Source: Ecytonucleospora hepatopenaei
Lineage: Eukaryota; Microsporidia; Enterocytozoonidae
NCBI GenBank assembly: GCA_026692725.1
Contig: JAPMUG010000002.1
Location: forward strand, 248,001-312,000
Direction of reading: 5' to 3'
Length of the DNA: 64,000 nucleotides
The position numbers and the translations under genes are program-made. Each line of letters opens with the position of its first letter. Within the stretch, counting starts at the first letter, position 1. Shown piece after piece: positions 1 to 10,812 of this stretch. Under the pieces are notes generated by a model. It was not told the DNA's origin. It did no database searches and was given only the letters and a program-made list of their open reading frames with translations.

Positions 1-9
1 TCTAATAAT

Positions 10-300
10 ATGTCTAATTTGAACAATTCCAGCGATAAAGAAGAGGCTTTTTTGAAAAAAATTTTAGAAAAACAGTCGTACGATGCTTTAAAAACAATGG
101 AAATTATCAATCCATCCTTTCATTCAAAAATCAAACAAGAATTATACCTTACATTTAAAAATAAAAATGAAAAAATCAACCACTCTGAATATTCTGCAAT
201 TGCACAAAAAATAGCAAGAAATTCCGACATTACTATAGAAAAAAGACAGAAGAAAACATGTTACGATTTTGATGAATTGCATGATATTGAAGATTCATGA
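10..300 (+). CDS. PDCD5-family DNA-binding protein
   Basis: This is a 96-residue protein of the PDCD5/TFAR19 family, small helical proteins of archaea and eukaryotes that bind DNA and the TRiC/tubulin machinery. The segment from about residue 15 onwards follows the family pattern: an opening helix (FLKKILEKQS), the IINP turn equivalent to the family's LVKP, and two further helices. The basic KRQKK patch followed by an acidic tail (DELHDIEDS) matches the NRRK..DSDED ending of PDCD5. Length is slightly below the usual 110-125 residues, mainly through a short N-terminus. It is convergent with the large NOT1 gene, with about 25 bases between stops. No CCC-like signal is visible in the 9 bases available upstream. 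Assignment is by motif comparison only. Confidence 0.75.
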   Translation: MSNLNNSSDKEEAFLKKILEKQSYDALKTMEIINPSFHSKIKQELYLTFKNKNEKINHSEYSAIAQKIARNSDITIEKRQKKTCYDFDELHDIEDS

Positions 301-325
301 TAATAAATTATTCTTATAAAATTTA

Positions 326-3300
326 TTAATGTACATTAAAATATGTATTTTCCAAATTAACTATTGTCTGTTCATCTGTTTTTTTCAACTTTTCATACGC
401 AAAAGAAACTGCTTCTGTGGCATTTTTTGCATGATACCTTGCCACTACTTTTTTTATAAAAACAAGTTTGCCTTCATAATCATCAGGTATGTGCAAAAAT
501 TCTTCCCCGTTTTTGTCTAGATAATTTTTTAAAGAAACACAATAGTCTGGACACATGTTATACAATTCTTTTCTAAATTTACATACAAAACCTTCTTTTT
601 TACATAAAAAATCATAAACTAACTTTTCATATTTTTCATTTACCTGCAATAAATTCATAATTTCTTTAATAATGTCCATGTTTTCATTGTCTAAGAAATC
701 GTCAAAGTAAGGAGAACTTGTAACTTCAATATAATAGCTTGAAAAACTAGGAAAATTAGATGGGCTAAGTACATCAATTATTTTCAAAATTGCAGCCTTA
801 AAAGTTTTCTTTTTAACATCTAAATCAAGCCACAGCGTAAAAAACTTACAATAAAATTCATAAAATAAAAACATCTTCTTTTCGTATGCCTGCACTAACA
901 ACTCAAGTCCCCTCAAAATAAATTCTAAACCGTTGTTTTGCAAAAGATGCACTAAAATGTTGACCTTGAAAAATCTAAAAGAACCGTTGTAAATCACAAA
1001 ATGTGCCCAACAACTTTTAAATGCTGCATCAAAATTCAATTCTTTTCCATTGCTAAAAATTATAAACTTTTCATAAATATTTTCTGTGGTTTGAAGAAAG
1101 CCCAAATTTGACACAAAATCATCAAAAACCTTTTCACTGCCATCCACATCAAAATCTAACATTTTATTTTCTATTTTCTTTAAAAAGGCATAGCTAGCAG
1201 TGTCAAACTCGCTTTTCTTGCTTATCGCTTCTATTGTGTGAATAAAATTATAAATTGAACAAAATACGCTTTGAGAAAGGATGAGTTTTTCAAGCAAACA
1301 TAGTGCAAATTCTAAATGAATATTTGATTGACTGTTGTTGACTAAGTTTGCTAATGCTTGATCGTATTCCTCTGCAAATATAAAATTATATTCAATAAAC
1401 TTTGATATCAAACTTACGCTTCTTGACTCTCCATCACTATATATCAGCCAATTTACTGTTTCTTTTTGTGTCTTTTTTGAAATCATAAATATTTTGTATA
1501 AAAAATCAAATATAAAATCTTCCTTACAGTCCGTTTTAAGTGCATATCCCACTAAATATTTTGAAAGATTCAAACAGTCTTCATCCTTGTTACTGCTTTT
1601 AGTGTTTAAAAACATCACCACTTTTTCAAAATTATTGTACTTCTTCTCTCCTAATAAACTTGAAAAACTATCAAAAATAAAGTCATGTTTTTCAAAGGGC
1701 ACTTTGTTTCCTAATAACAACAAAAATGATTTGATGTCCTGATATTCTGCATTTTCTATTTTTCTAAGTGATTTTTTCTCTAGAAATTTAAATGGTAAAA
1801 ACATCAAGATTTCATTTATAAAATTAACCTGCTGCTCCTTAATCCTTAAGTAATTGTCGTTTTCTGTCATTATTTGATACCTCACTATTTTAGACGTAAT
1901 TGGATTGCTTTCCACTCCTGCAAAAATAGAATCTGTTTCAAACAAATCTAAACGATCCTGTAGCTTTGTAATCGCTACCTTTTCTAATAAATTCAAACAA
2001 TTATCTACGTTGTCGGCAATAAGCTGAAAAACAACATCATCACTGAATGTAAACATTGCTAACTTGTTAAAATGCAAAATGTTTGTGTACAATGCAGATT
2101 TTAAAAAATCGAAAACTGTTAATTTAATGCATTGTCTTAATAAATTTACAATAAAATTTTTATAAAAAGATTGTTGTGCATTTTCAAGACAAACCGAATT
2201 GATGTATACATTGGTTGCTATCTTTATAGAAGTTTCAATGGCTAAGTTAAGAGTTTTGGAAGAGATTTCTCTGAGGGTAAAATCCATTGCAAGAGTTACT
2301 ACCTTTTTTATTGTTTTAATATCAACCTCGGTAAGTAAGTCAATGCTACTGGTGTCATAAGATACCAAGTTTCCTTTGATTTTTTTGAAAGTTGTCGGGC
2401 ATTTCAACGTTTGTCCAAAAAGATCGAATGTTTGTTTGATTAACTTTCTTACCTTAAAAACTGTGCAAAAATACAGTTCATTTAAAAAAGCCAAGAGGTC
2501 CATAAGCCACGGGTTGTTTGGTCTATAAATTTTGCTTTTTGTACATTCATTCAAAAAACTACACATAAATCCCACACTTGTTGAAATCCTCCGGTACTCA
2601 ACATTGCGCAATATATAATTGGGTGCATCAAACAAATCAAAAACTATCGCATTGTTTTGTGCCAAAATATTTCTTCCTAAGAAACTTCCCAGTATAACTG
2701 CATATTGTTCTTCATCGTCAAAAGAATTGTTTTCTAATGTAAACAACAGCTTAAAACAACTCTTAAAAAGTGCATTTTTAAAACTTTGATCCTGTAGCTG
2801 GACATACTCACATATCATTTCAAATTCACTTTCCAAATAATAACATATTGCATAAAAAATATTGTTTTCTGAAAAAGTCTGATTTACCTTCGTATTTTCT
2901 GCCAGGCTGCTGCTTTTGCTTGTATACATGATTTTATTAGTGGTTAGCACTTCCTTACGCATGTGTTCCTTTATTTTTTCTAAAACAGCAATTTTAATCT
3001 CATTTTCAAATAATATTTCCAGATATTTTGTAAACTTTCCCTTTTTAACAAACACTTCATCGAGTATCACATGCTCTTTTTTGACAAGTCCATTCATGAT
3101 GTTTTCATGTGATTCAATGTCCGTGTAAAAATCTATGTCTTTATTGTAAAACATTTCTAAAACTTTAAATGCAAATGCAAATTCACGATCAGATGACGGG
3201 AAAAGTATGGATTTTTTAATAAAATTTCTTGCTGAGTCCAAAAATAACCTTGGACACAGTCTTCTTCTAATTAATTCACCAAAAAAACAAGCAATTAAAT

Positions 3301-4636
3301 CACTATTAGCCCACTTATATAACCCATCATAATTTTCCAATAAAAGAACAAAAATGTTTTTTCCCAAAGTTGTGTCCTCCTTCAACAAAAAATCTAATTT
3401 TTTAATAACATCATCATATTTGATATTATTTTGAATAATTTCTGATAAAAATAGTGTTGCTTTGTCCGCTACTTGTATCCCATCATATGCAAGTGCTCTA
3501 ATTTGCATAAACATTCTCCTATACTCAGGTTTTACCTCGTTTTCAAAATCCTTTCTGGTTTCCAATGTTTTTATAATTGTGTTTATAGTGGCCTTGTTAA
3601 ACGGGAACAAACGTTCCTTGTTTTCCTTTATGACTTTGTCATAGAAATATTCAATAAACCTGTTAACATCTGTCAAGTTATTAGCAACCCAAAATTCCAA
3701 ATTCAAATGGTCTCTTCTGCTACATAAAACAATAATATCATAACAAAAAGCAGCAGGTTCCATGTGTTGAAGAATTAAGTTTAATTTTTTATGTTCAAGT
3801 AATAAATCAAGAGTTTTTGTCAAATTCAAGTCCATCATTTCCAAAAAATATAACACTTTTTCATTTAGCTTTTCAAATAACGCATATATAAAAAACTGGT
3901 TGGAATTTCCTTCAAAAAAAGTTTTGGATGTTGTAAGTGATGTGTGAAGCAAATATTTGTCATATTCGTTAAGTTCAGCTGGGTTTTTAATGCAATTCAA
4001 TCCTAAAGATGAAAAAACATATAATACAAAATACTCTGGATGCTTGGTCTTTACAAGTTCCATCAATTCCCTGTTGTATTTTATTGAATCGAACAATTCC
4101 CTACAGTTCATAGGAGACTCATAAGAAAAAGTTTTCTTTTGCTTTCCCTTAAAAAAATCCTTTTGTAAAATATTTGTGAGATAAATGTTATTAACTAAAT
4201 CTACATTGCTCGTTAATTCACAAATTATATTGCGAAAAAAGACCGTTTTATTGCTTAAAGTACAATTTTCTTGACTTTTAAAGAAAAGAGTATAAGGGAC
4301 TGTGTTTTTATCTTCTAAAATATTCCAACACTCAACTAATGTGTTAAAATACTGCACATTGGTCAGTTTTTTATTGTTTTCCAACAATGACTCAAACACA
4401 CAAATCCACACTACCTTGTTATATACTTCTCCAACGGTACCTAAAATAGCATTCAAATCCCACTTGCGACCCATGGTTTCAGAAAGGAAATTTATTAATT
4501 CTGCTAAGTCGTTTAAAACAACCCCTTCTTTTTCTATTTCTGCTAAAAAATCATTTTTAACCTCTTTTTTGGTCATGTCAATTTCGTGCTTTTCAACTAT
4601 TTTAATTAACGCATTATTGTGTTTATTTAATGTCAT
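326..4636 (-). CDS. NOT1: CCR4-NOT complex scaffold subunit NOT1
   Basis: A 1436-residue helical protein, the scaffold of the CCR4-NOT deadenylase that shortens mRNA poly(A) tails. Around residue 708 the motif NPWLMDLLAFLNELY matches the end of the NOT1 MIF4G region (family pattern NPWxMxILxLLxEIY). From about 775 to 870 a segment beginning VTLAMDFTLREIS matches the DUF3819/CAF40-binding module. The C-terminal third (FAEEYDQALANLVN, then FALCLLEKLIL) resembles the Not1 superfamily homology domain that docks NOT2-NOT3/5. It is shorter than yeast NOT1 (about 2100 residues), as expected for microsporidia. ATG 4636 is preceded by ACCCTT, and only 12 bases separate it from the stop of the upstream reductase gene, so the start signal fills the whole gap. 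Confidence 0.8.
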   Translation of the reverse strand: MTLNKHNNALIKIVEKHEIDMTKKEVKNDFLAEIEKEGVVLNDLAELINFLSETMGRKWDLNAILGTVGEVYNKVVWICVFESLLENNKKLTNVQYFNTLVECWNILEDKNTVPYTLFFKSQENCTLSNKTVFFRNIICELTSNVDLVNNIYLTNILQKDFFKGKQKKTFSYESPMNCRELFDSIKYNRELMELVKTKHPEYFVLYVFSSLGLNCIKNPAELNEYDKYLLHTSLTTSKTFFEGNSNQFFIYALFEKLNEKVLYFLEMMDLNLTKTLDLLLEHKKLNLILQHMEPAAFCYDIIVLCSRRDHLNLEFWVANNLTDVNRFIEYFYDKVIKENKERLFPFNKATINTIIKTLETRKDFENEVKPEYRRMFMQIRALAYDGIQVADKATLFLSEIIQNNIKYDDVIKKLDFLLKEDTTLGKNIFVLLLENYDGLYKWANSDLIACFFGELIRRRLCPRLFLDSARNFIKKSILFPSSDREFAFAFKVLEMFYNKDIDFYTDIESHENIMNGLVKKEHVILDEVFVKKGKFTKYLEILFENEIKIAVLEKIKEHMRKEVLTTNKIMYTSKSSSLAENTKVNQTFSENNIFYAICYYLESEFEMICEYVQLQDQSFKNALFKSCFKLLFTLENNSFDDEEQYAVILGSFLGRNILAQNNAIVFDLFDAPNYILRNVEYRRISTSVGFMCSFLNECTKSKIYRPNNPWLMDLLAFLNELYFCTVFKVRKLIKQTFDLFGQTLKCPTTFKKIKGNLVSYDTSSIDLLTEVDIKTIKKVVTLAMDFTLREISSKTLNLAIETSIKIATNVYINSVCLENAQQSFYKNFIVNLLRQCIKLTVFDFLKSALYTNILHFNKLAMFTFSDDVVFQLIADNVDNCLNLLEKVAITKLQDRLDLFETDSIFAGVESNPITSKIVRYQIMTENDNYLRIKEQQVNFINEILMFLPFKFLEKKSLRKIENAEYQDIKSFLLLLGNKVPFEKHDFIFDSFSSLLGEKKYNNFEKVVMFLNTKSSNKDEDCLNLSKYLVGYALKTDCKEDFIFDFLYKIFMISKKTQKETVNWLIYSDGESRSVSLISKFIEYNFIFAEEYDQALANLVNNSQSNIHLEFALCLLEKLILSQSVFCSIYNFIHTIEAISKKSEFDTASYAFLKKIENKMLDFDVDGSEKVFDDFVSNLGFLQTTENIYEKFIIFSNGKELNFDAAFKSCWAHFVIYNGSFRFFKVNILVHLLQNNGLEFILRGLELLVQAYEKKMFLFYEFYCKFFTLWLDLDVKKKTFKAAILKIIDVLSPSNFPSFSSYYIEVTSSPYFDDFLDNENMDIIKEIMNLLQVNEKYEKLVYDFLCKKEGFVCKFRKELYNMCPDYCVSLKNYLDKNGEEFLHIPDDYEGKLVFIKKVVARYHAKNATEAVSFAYEKLKKTDEQTIVNLENTYFNVH

Positions 4637-4642
4637 AAGGGT
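4637..4642 (-). promoter_or_regulatory. CCC-like start-proximal signal of NOT1
   Basis: The sense strand reads ACCCTT immediately before ATG, the best example of a signal found upstream of many genes in this window. A CCC or GGG motif a few bases before the start codon is a known microsporidian feature. Here it lies wholly within the 12-base gap to the previous stop codon. Confidence 0.6.
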
Positions 4643-4648
4643 AAAAAA

Positions 4649-5524
4649 CTAAAATTTTGTTGATTTTATTTTGAAATCATTTGAAATTTTGGTAGCGAGA
4701 TTTTTTGCTTTGGTTAGACTATCTGTGATATCACCTTTTGCATCTTCACACCACCCTAACATATATGTTTTTTTAAAAGGATCAAGATTTACATTCAAAT
4801 TGGGTATAAACCCGATACTGCTGTATATTTTATCAACATCCAAAATTGTAGATTTTTTGTTGTTTATTAACCTAATTTTTTCCTTATCCAAAGGTGTTGC
4901 TTGTGTATTAAACCACAAATTTAAAGATGGATTTTTTTCATTTTTAACAAAACTTTCAAACATCCTTTTGCGCGACTTGCTAGCTCGATTTATTGGCTTT
5001 TCTAATAAATTGTCGTTATTAAAACAATTTATGTTATAAACATTTGACAGTTCTCTTATTTTATCATTTGTAAATTTAGCATCTAAAAGGGAACTTCTAC
5101 TGGTTACTGTTACAGAATCAACATCTTTTTGAATAAGATTTAAAAAATCCATTGTTACGTTTCCCATACCAATAATACAAATGTTTCTAGGGACAGATAG
5201 CTTTTTGCCGCTGAACCACTGTTTTATTTGATCAAATACTGATGTTGTGTTTTTTATTTCTTCTTTAGGTTTACCACCAGTGCACAAAACAACTGTTTCT
5301 TCTTTAAGTGCTGATAAATTGTCAACTTTAACACCTCTAAAAAGAGTTATGTTTGGTTTTTCAAGAATTTTCAAAAAAATATTTTTATTTTGATTTAAAG
5401 AATACTTATAATGCCCTAAAATATTGTTTTCTTTTTCGTAAATGTTAATTTTATAAAAATCAGGCAGGAATTTTGCTAAAAAAAGACCGGAAGGACCTCC
5501 TCCGATTATTGCAATTTCTTTCAT
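4649..5524 (-). CDS. ARH1: Adrenodoxin/ferredoxin-NADP reductase-like protein, mitosomal Fe-S pathway
   Basis: A 291-residue flavoprotein of the adrenodoxin reductase (Arh1) family, which passes electrons from NADPH to ferredoxin for Fe-S cluster assembly. The FAD-binding motif IIGGGPSGLFLAKFL is at residues 6-20, the NADPH-binding motif CIIGMGNVTMDFL near residue 115-127, and the family's C-terminal GW...G(D)I block (LGWCEDAKGDITDSL) near residue 255. It is much shorter than the usual 450-490 residues. In the last block the usual GPTG is replaced by AKGD, so cofactor contacts may differ. No presequence is obvious, as is common for mitosomal proteins. It lies directly upstream of NOT1 on the same strand. 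An Atm1-like exporter of the same pathway is at 19.2-20.9 kb. Confidence 0.8.
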   Translation of the reverse strand: MKEIAIIGGGPSGLFLAKFLPDFYKINIYEKENNILGHYKYSLNQNKNIFLKILEKPNITLFRGVKVDNLSALKEETVVLCTGGKPKEEIKNTTSVFDQIKQWFSGKKLSVPRNICIIGMGNVTMDFLNLIQKDVDSVTVTSRSSLLDAKFTNDKIRELSNVYNINCFNNDNLLEKPINRASKSRKRMFESFVKNEKNPSLNLWFNTQATPLDKEKIRLINNKKSTILDVDKIYSSIGFIPNLNVNLDPFKKTYMLGWCEDAKGDITDSLTKAKNLATKISNDFKIKSTKF

Positions 5525-5713
5525 TAAAAAATATCAAAAATTTGTGGGTTTTTACTTTTATAATTTGATTAAAGAATATCTTTCATGTTTAAAACATGCA
5601 TATTTTTTAACATTTACTTGCATTTAAATTATTTAGTTATTTAATATGTCTTTTTTATAAAATTATGCAAACAATAATTATATTTTCAAGTTGACATATA
5701 AATTTATTAAATT

Positions 5714-7519
5714 TTATTCATAATTATCAAAAAACACTTCTATTGATTTTTGAATATTCTCTAGATTTATTTCTAAATTTTCATCATTTGCAAAATATTT
5801 CATTTTAGACAAAGATAACATTATTTCTATTGTTTTTTTATGTAAAAAACTCCAATCAGTTCTTCCCAAAACAACCAACGCTCTTTTATAAAAATACATT
5901 ATGTTTTGAAGCATATACTTTGTTTTTATGAACGGACAATATTTATCATATTCTGAAAAACCATTTTGTTGCAAAAAGTCGTTTTTTATTATCTTTGCAA
6001 TGTCCAACACCATTTTTTCAACCTCAGACAAAGAATTCTTTCCTACAAGCTGTATTATTTCATTTATTTCTTTATCATATTCTAATATTTCTTTGCATAA
6101 AAATATATCTTTTTTGTATTCTATGGGATATTCCAAAGTGTCAAAATACTTTGAATAGCTTAAATTAGTATTGACAGATGGAAAATGTTTGCGCTGTGCC
6201 AATTTTTTGTCCAAACCCCAAAAAACCTGCACTATGTTTAAAGTAGCAGATGTAACTGGATCAGAGAAATCACCACCTGGGGGAGAAACTGCACCTATGA
6301 TAGAAATTGAACCTTCTGTTCCATTCATATTTTTAACAAACCCTGCCCTTTCATAAAATAACGAAAGTCTGGCATTTAAATACGCCGGATAACCACTGTC
6401 CGCTGGCATTTCCGCCAATCTTCCTGAAATTTCTCTCAGTGCTTCTGCCCATCTGCTTGTGCTGTCTGCCATCATTGCCACATTAAGACCCATATCTCTA
6501 TAATATTCAGAAATAGTTATACCCGTGTAAATACTTGCTTCTCTTGCTGCAACTGGCATATTACTGGTATTTGCAATCAAAATTGTTCTTTTCATTATAC
6601 TTTCAGAACTGTTGCCTACTACCAGTTTTGGAAATTCTAGGAGCACTTCAGACATTTCATTTCCTCTTTCCCCACATCCTACATACACAATTACATCGCT
6701 ATTGCTGTATTTGCTTAAACTTTGGGATATTACAGTTTTCCCACAACCAAATGCACCAGGAATTGCGGTGGTTCCTCCTTGTACACATGGGAAAAGAGAG
6801 TCCAGAATGCGTTGCCCTGTAAAAAGCTGCTTGTGAGCCCTTAATTTAGTTTCAACAGGTCTCGGTTTTCTCACAGGCCACGTATGGTATAAAAACAATT
6901 CTGTCTCGTTGTTTCTTTTTTTTATTTTTGCTATGGGTTCTTTTAGTGTGTACATGCCTTTTTCTACCAAAAAAGAAATTTCACCTTCCATCTCAGGTGG
7001 AACTAAAATGTTAATTTTTATTAATGAATTTTCTTGAACTGTCCCTAATATGTCCCCTCCTTTTAAATATGTTCCTATTTTGATTTCTCTGGGAATAAAT
7101 TCCCATTCTTTATTCCTGTCAAGACTATATACGCATGTTCCTTTTGACATAAATATTGATTTTGATGATTCCTTTATCTCTTTTAACGGACGTTGAATGC
7201 CATCGTATATTTTTTCAAACAAACCTGGTCCTAATTCCACGCATAATGGACTATGTGTTCTAATAATTATGTCATTTACTTCCAAACCCATAGTATCTTC
7301 ATACACCTGTATTGTTGCAAGATCGTTCTCTATACGGATTACTTCTCCCACTAGTTTTTGTTTTCCTACCTTAACAAGTTCATACATAAAAACACCAGAC
7401 ATGTTTTTTCCTATGACAACAGGGCCGCTTATTGATTTAATTGCTCCATTTGACTTGTTTTCCTTTTTCACATCTAAAAGTTTAGATACTTCCCTTATAA
7501 CAGTACTTGCTTTATCCAT
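5714..7519 (-). CDS. VMA1: V-type proton ATPase catalytic subunit A
   Basis: A 601-residue catalytic A subunit of the V1 sector of the vacuolar ATPase, which hydrolyses ATP to pump protons into endomembrane compartments. The Walker A loop GAFGCGKT is near residue 255. The downstream [17 protein letters not shown] and [12 protein letters not shown] blocks are the strongly conserved A-subunit core, and [11 protein letters not shown] follows. Length is close to the family norm (about 615), so all domains appear present. The longest open frame extends two codons further, but only from a GTG; ATG 7519 is used here. No CCC-like motif is clear upstream. It is divergent from PMS1, with 95 bases between starts. 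The c'' proteolipid of the same enzyme is at 55.4 kb. Confidence 0.95.
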   Translation of the reverse strand: MDKASTVIREVSKLLDVKKENKSNGAIKSISGPVVIGKNMSGVFMYELVKVGKQKLVGEVIRIENDLATIQVYEDTMGLEVNDIIIRTHSPLCVELGPGLFEKIYDGIQRPLKEIKESSKSIFMSKGTCVYSLDRNKEWEFIPREIKIGTYLKGGDILGTVQENSLIKINILVPPEMEGEISFLVEKGMYTLKEPIAKIKKRNNETELFLYHTWPVRKPRPVETKLRAHKQLFTGQRILDSLFPCVQGGTTAIPGAFGCGKTVISQSLSKYSNSDVIVYVGCGERGNEMSEVLLEFPKLVVGNSSESIMKRTILIANTSNMPVAAREASIYTGITISEYYRDMGLNVAMMADSTSRWAEALREISGRLAEMPADSGYPAYLNARLSLFYERAGFVKNMNGTEGSISIIGAVSPPGGDFSDPVTSATLNIVQVFWGLDKKLAQRKHFPSVNTNLSYSKYFDTLEYPIEYKKDIFLCKEILEYDKEINEIIQLVGKNSLSEVEKMVLDIAKIIKNDFLQQNGFSEYDKYCPFIKTKYMLQNIMYFYKRALVVLGRTDWSFLHKKTIEIMLSLSKMKYFANDENLEINLENIQKSIEVFFDNYE

Positions 7520-7614
7520 AAACACAAATATAAATTCATTTTATTAGTTTATGAAACAAAAAATAAACAATAATTTCCCTCCACATTTATTAAAAATGAA
7601 CAATATTTAAGGGT

Positions 7615-9447
7615 ATGATTTATCAATTACATCAGGATTGTGTACATCAATTAAAAGCTGAACAATACATTTTTGATACATTTATTTTGATAAAAGAACT
7701 TGTCGAAAATAGCATTGATGCTAATGCAACATGCATTAAAATTAATGTAAAAAATGATAAAATAGTGATAGAAGACGATGGAAATGGTGTAGAAAAATCA
7801 TCATTAAAGAAATTAGGGTGTTTTGGCTGTACTTCAAAACAGGAAACAACATTAGGTGTTTTAAATTTAAATAAAAATGCACATTTATCGCTCGGATATC
7901 GTGGACAGGCCTTATTTTCTATGAGCAAATTAGCAAAAGTGAAATTCGTAACCAGACCAAAAAATTGTACAGAATCTTTTTGTAAAGATCTTTGTACCGG
8001 TGACATATCGTTTTTACCCCGCGAAACTGGCAGTAGTGTAATTATTGAAGATTTGTTTGTGAATGTTCCTGTAAGAAGAAACATAAACACAAAAAATTAT
8101 AAAAAACACATAACAAGAATAGGTGAGTATCTAGATGCCATGAAAATTGTCTATAATGGTACTTTTATTTTAAAATATCAGGATAAAAAAACTGAAAAGG
8201 AAGTTATTTTTAGCGGTGTTAAACAAAATATTGAAGGATATTTAAAAGAAAATGTTGAAGGTGATTTTGAGGGATTTTACCATGATTTATATGATTTTTT
8301 TATTTTTCCTAACTCTATCAAGAAATTTATGATGGTTTTCTGTGGTAAAAGAGTTGTAAAAAGTTATTTAACCAATTTCATTCAAAAACATATTGAAAAA
8401 TATACATCAAAAAAGATTTTTAATAAACCATCCTTTATTTTAATCTTAAAAGATGAAGTAGACATGAATTTATCAAACGATAAATCAGAAATTATTTTAA
8501 GAAATAAATTAAAAATAGAAAAATCAATTGCAGCTACAATAGAAAATTATCTAAAGAAAGAAAAAATTGTTGAATTGTCAAAAGAGAATATTTCTCCACT
8601 ATCTATAAATTCTCATTTTATTTATGATCCATTTACAATTAAAAAACAAAAAACTCTTCTTACAAAAAAAGAAAATGTTTTAAGCGAAAATTTTGATCAA
8701 TCTAATAAAGAGAATATTTTATTGCAACAGCAAGATTCTTGCCTAAAAAATATTGATAAAAACATGGGCTTTAATATATGTAAGACAGAAAAAAATGAAA
8801 ATTGTTTACCTGATTTTTATGCACGTATACAAACAGAAGAAAATTCTGAAGTAAAAAAAGAGAAGGTAAGAAATATTGTTGTTGAAAAAGAAGATTTTAA
8901 AACATTTAAAATTATAGGACAGTTTAATTTAGGGTTCATTTTGTGTATTTTAAATAAAGAAGGAAAGAATTATTTGGTTCTAGTAGACCAGCATGCAGCA
9001 GATGAAATCAGTAATTATGAAAAAATAATGGCAAAATTTGATGTAAATAAACAAACACTGCTTTTACCAAAAAAATTAAATTTTAATGCACTTGAAATGG
9101 ACTTAATTGAAGAAATGAAAAGTGTTTTTCATAAAAATGGATTTTCATTTAAGCGCAACAAAAATGAAATGTTTTTAACAGGCGTTCCAGACTTTAAAAA
9201 TGTGTGTTTTACTGAAAATGATTTTTATAATTTATTTAACAAAATAAAGGATAATGAAATTGATCTTGTTTGTGATAAATATAAGCATATTATGGCAAGT
9301 AAAGCTTGTAGATCCAGTATTATGGTTGGAACACAGCTAAATCAAACAACCATGGAAAAAATAGTTCAAACACTATCCGATTTAAATTTACCTTGGTATT
9401 GCCCACATGGTAGACCAACATTTATAATTTTGAATGAAATAAAATAA
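7615..9447 (+). CDS. PMS1: DNA mismatch repair protein PMS1 (MutL homologue, endonuclease type)
   Basis: A 610-residue MutL-type protein. The N-terminal GHKL ATPase has ELVENSIDANA (about 28-38), the DDGNG motif (about 57) and GYRGQAL (about 98). The C-terminal domain carries the metal-dependent endonuclease motif DQHA(X)2E(X)4E at about 458-469. It also has the ACRSS motif and the metal-binding CPHGRPT near residue 596. Together these identify the PMS1 (human PMS2) branch, which nicks the mispaired strand, rather than MLH1. It is shorter than yeast PMS1 (about 870) because the linker is reduced. ATG 7615 directly follows GGGT, the GGG variant of the start-proximal signal. All key residues are intact, so an active enzyme is expected. 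Confidence 0.92.
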   Translation: MIYQLHQDCVHQLKAEQYIFDTFILIKELVENSIDANATCIKINVKNDKIVIEDDGNGVEKSSLKKLGCFGCTSKQETTLGVLNLNKNAHLSLGYRGQALFSMSKLAKVKFVTRPKNCTESFCKDLCTGDISFLPRETGSSVIIEDLFVNVPVRRNINTKNYKKHITRIGEYLDAMKIVYNGTFILKYQDKKTEKEVIFSGVKQNIEGYLKENVEGDFEGFYHDLYDFFIFPNSIKKFMMVFCGKRVVKSYLTNFIQKHIEKYTSKKIFNKPSFILILKDEVDMNLSNDKSEIILRNKLKIEKSIAATIENYLKKEKIVELSKENISPLSINSHFIYDPFTIKKQKTLLTKKENVLSENFDQSNKENILLQQQDSCLKNIDKNMGFNICKTEKNENCLPDFYARIQTEENSEVKKEKVRNIVVEKEDFKTFKIIGQFNLGFILCILNKEGKNYLVLVDQHAADEISNYEKIMAKFDVNKQTLLLPKKLNFNALEMDLIEEMKSVFHKNGFSFKRNKNEMFLTGVPDFKNVCFTENDFYNLFNKIKDNEIDLVCDKYKHIMASKACRSSIMVGTQLNQTTMEKIVQTLSDLNLPWYCPHGRPTFIILNEIK

Positions 9448-9552
9448 AACAATTCCAGTATATTTTAAAAACAGTGTTTTATTATAAAATATTTTAAATT
9501 ATAAATTTATTAATGTTTAATTTTATTAAAAATGTATTTCTTTATGATTATG

Positions 9553-10812
9553 TTAATTTTCCTGTGTAAAAATATTCATCAAAGCGTTAATTGTAAATTT
9601 CATAGGGGCTTCTTTTATAGTTGTTTGAATTGTTTGAAGTACCTCATAATCTTCTGCGCATGCAATAAAATCAATTACAAATCCTTGACGATTAAATCTT
9701 CCTGATCTACCTACTCTGTGTATGTATGTTTCTACGTTATTTCCAAACTTAACTATAGGCAGGTCAAAATTTACGATTAAATTAACCTGTGGAATATCCA
9801 TTCCCCTGCTAAACACATCGGTTGAAATCAAAACTTTTGTTTTTGCAGATGCAAAATCAGCAAGAACAGAATCTCTTTGTTCTGAAGAGAGTTCACCATG
9901 CAACTTACTGACCGGAAAACCATCTTCACATAAAATCTTTGCTACCAAATCCACCATTTTTCTCGAATTAACAAAAACAATTGTTTGTGCAACAGTCAAA
10001 AGCTCCAATATCTTTTTTAACGTATCAATCTTTTTGTTTTTTTCAACTTCTAAATAAAAAAGTTTTATGTTGTCAGCCTTGACATTTTCTTTAAAAAATT
10101 TTTGACAATTTGGGCTGACCATTTCAACCGCTTTTTGGCTCTGTTCAGAGTAAGTTGCAGAGAAAAAAACTTTTTGAATAGAACCGCATAATTTCAACAA
10201 ATTCATGGTTTGCAATGCAAAGGTTCTTTTGGTTATCATTTCATCTGCTTCATCTAAAACAATCATTTTCAAATTTTCAGTTTTTAAAGCACCTCTGCTA
10301 ATTAACCCAATCAATTTTGCAGGACATCCTATCACAATTTCCTCTGCAATATTGTCGGACATAAATTCTTTTAGTGCCACGCATGTTGAAATGTTCATTT
10401 CAAATGCTAATTTCCTTACCACCTCAAAAATTTGCATGTTTAATTCACGTGTTGGTGTAACTATCAAAGCTTGTGGTCCTTTTCCTTGTTCTATGCCATT
10501 TATTATGCCACATGCAAAACCTATTGTTTTTCCTGTTCCTGACTTGCTGTGAAAGGCGCCGTCTTGACCACTGCATATGATTGGAATAGAAAGTTCTTGG
10601 ATTTTTGTCGGTTTATCAAATCCATTTTTGTTCAACATTATGACAAGTTCATTTTTCAATCCCAAATCACCAAATGATTTGTTTGTAAGCAAAACATTCC
10701 CTTCTTCAATTTGGTTGGAATATAAAGCGTTGGAATTTAATTTTTTAACATTTTCGGTATCATTTTTCATAGCAAAAAATAAATTTTTTGCAACTTCCTC
10801 TTCACTTAACAT
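9553..10812 (-). CDS. DBP5: DEAD-box RNA helicase, Dbp5/DDX19-like
   Basis: A complete 419-residue DEAD-box ATPase. Motifs in order are the Q motif (GFDKPTKIQ, about 64-72), Walker A SGTGKT (91-96), PTREL, DEAD (about 187), SAT, and HRVGRSGR near the C-terminus. Two segments favour Dbp5, the mRNA-export helicase at the nuclear pore: FGDLGLKNEL before the Q motif, and VNFDLPI followed by a short insertion (GNNVETYIHR), matching the Dbp5 pattern VNYDLP...GQADPATYIHR. Its N-terminal extension of about 45 residues is also Dbp5-like. Another DEAD-box family cannot be excluded without alignment. ATG 10812 is preceded by CACCCTT. It converges with PMS1. Confidence 0.75.
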   Translation of the reverse strand: MLSEEEVAKNLFFAMKNDTENVKKLNSNALYSNQIEEGNVLLTNKSFGDLGLKNELVIMLNKNGFDKPTKIQELSIPIICSGQDGAFHSKSGTGKTIGFACGIINGIEQGKGPQALIVTPTRELNMQIFEVVRKLAFEMNISTCVALKEFMSDNIAEEIVIGCPAKLIGLISRGALKTENLKMIVLDEADEMITKRTFALQTMNLLKLCGSIQKVFFSATYSEQSQKAVEMVSPNCQKFFKENVKADNIKLFYLEVEKNKKIDTLKKILELLTVAQTIVFVNSRKMVDLVAKILCEDGFPVSKLHGELSSEQRDSVLADFASAKTKVLISTDVFSRGMDIPQVNLIVNFDLPIVKFGNNVETYIHRVGRSGRFNRQGFVIDFIACAEDYEVLQTIQTTIKEAPMKFTINALMNIFTQEN

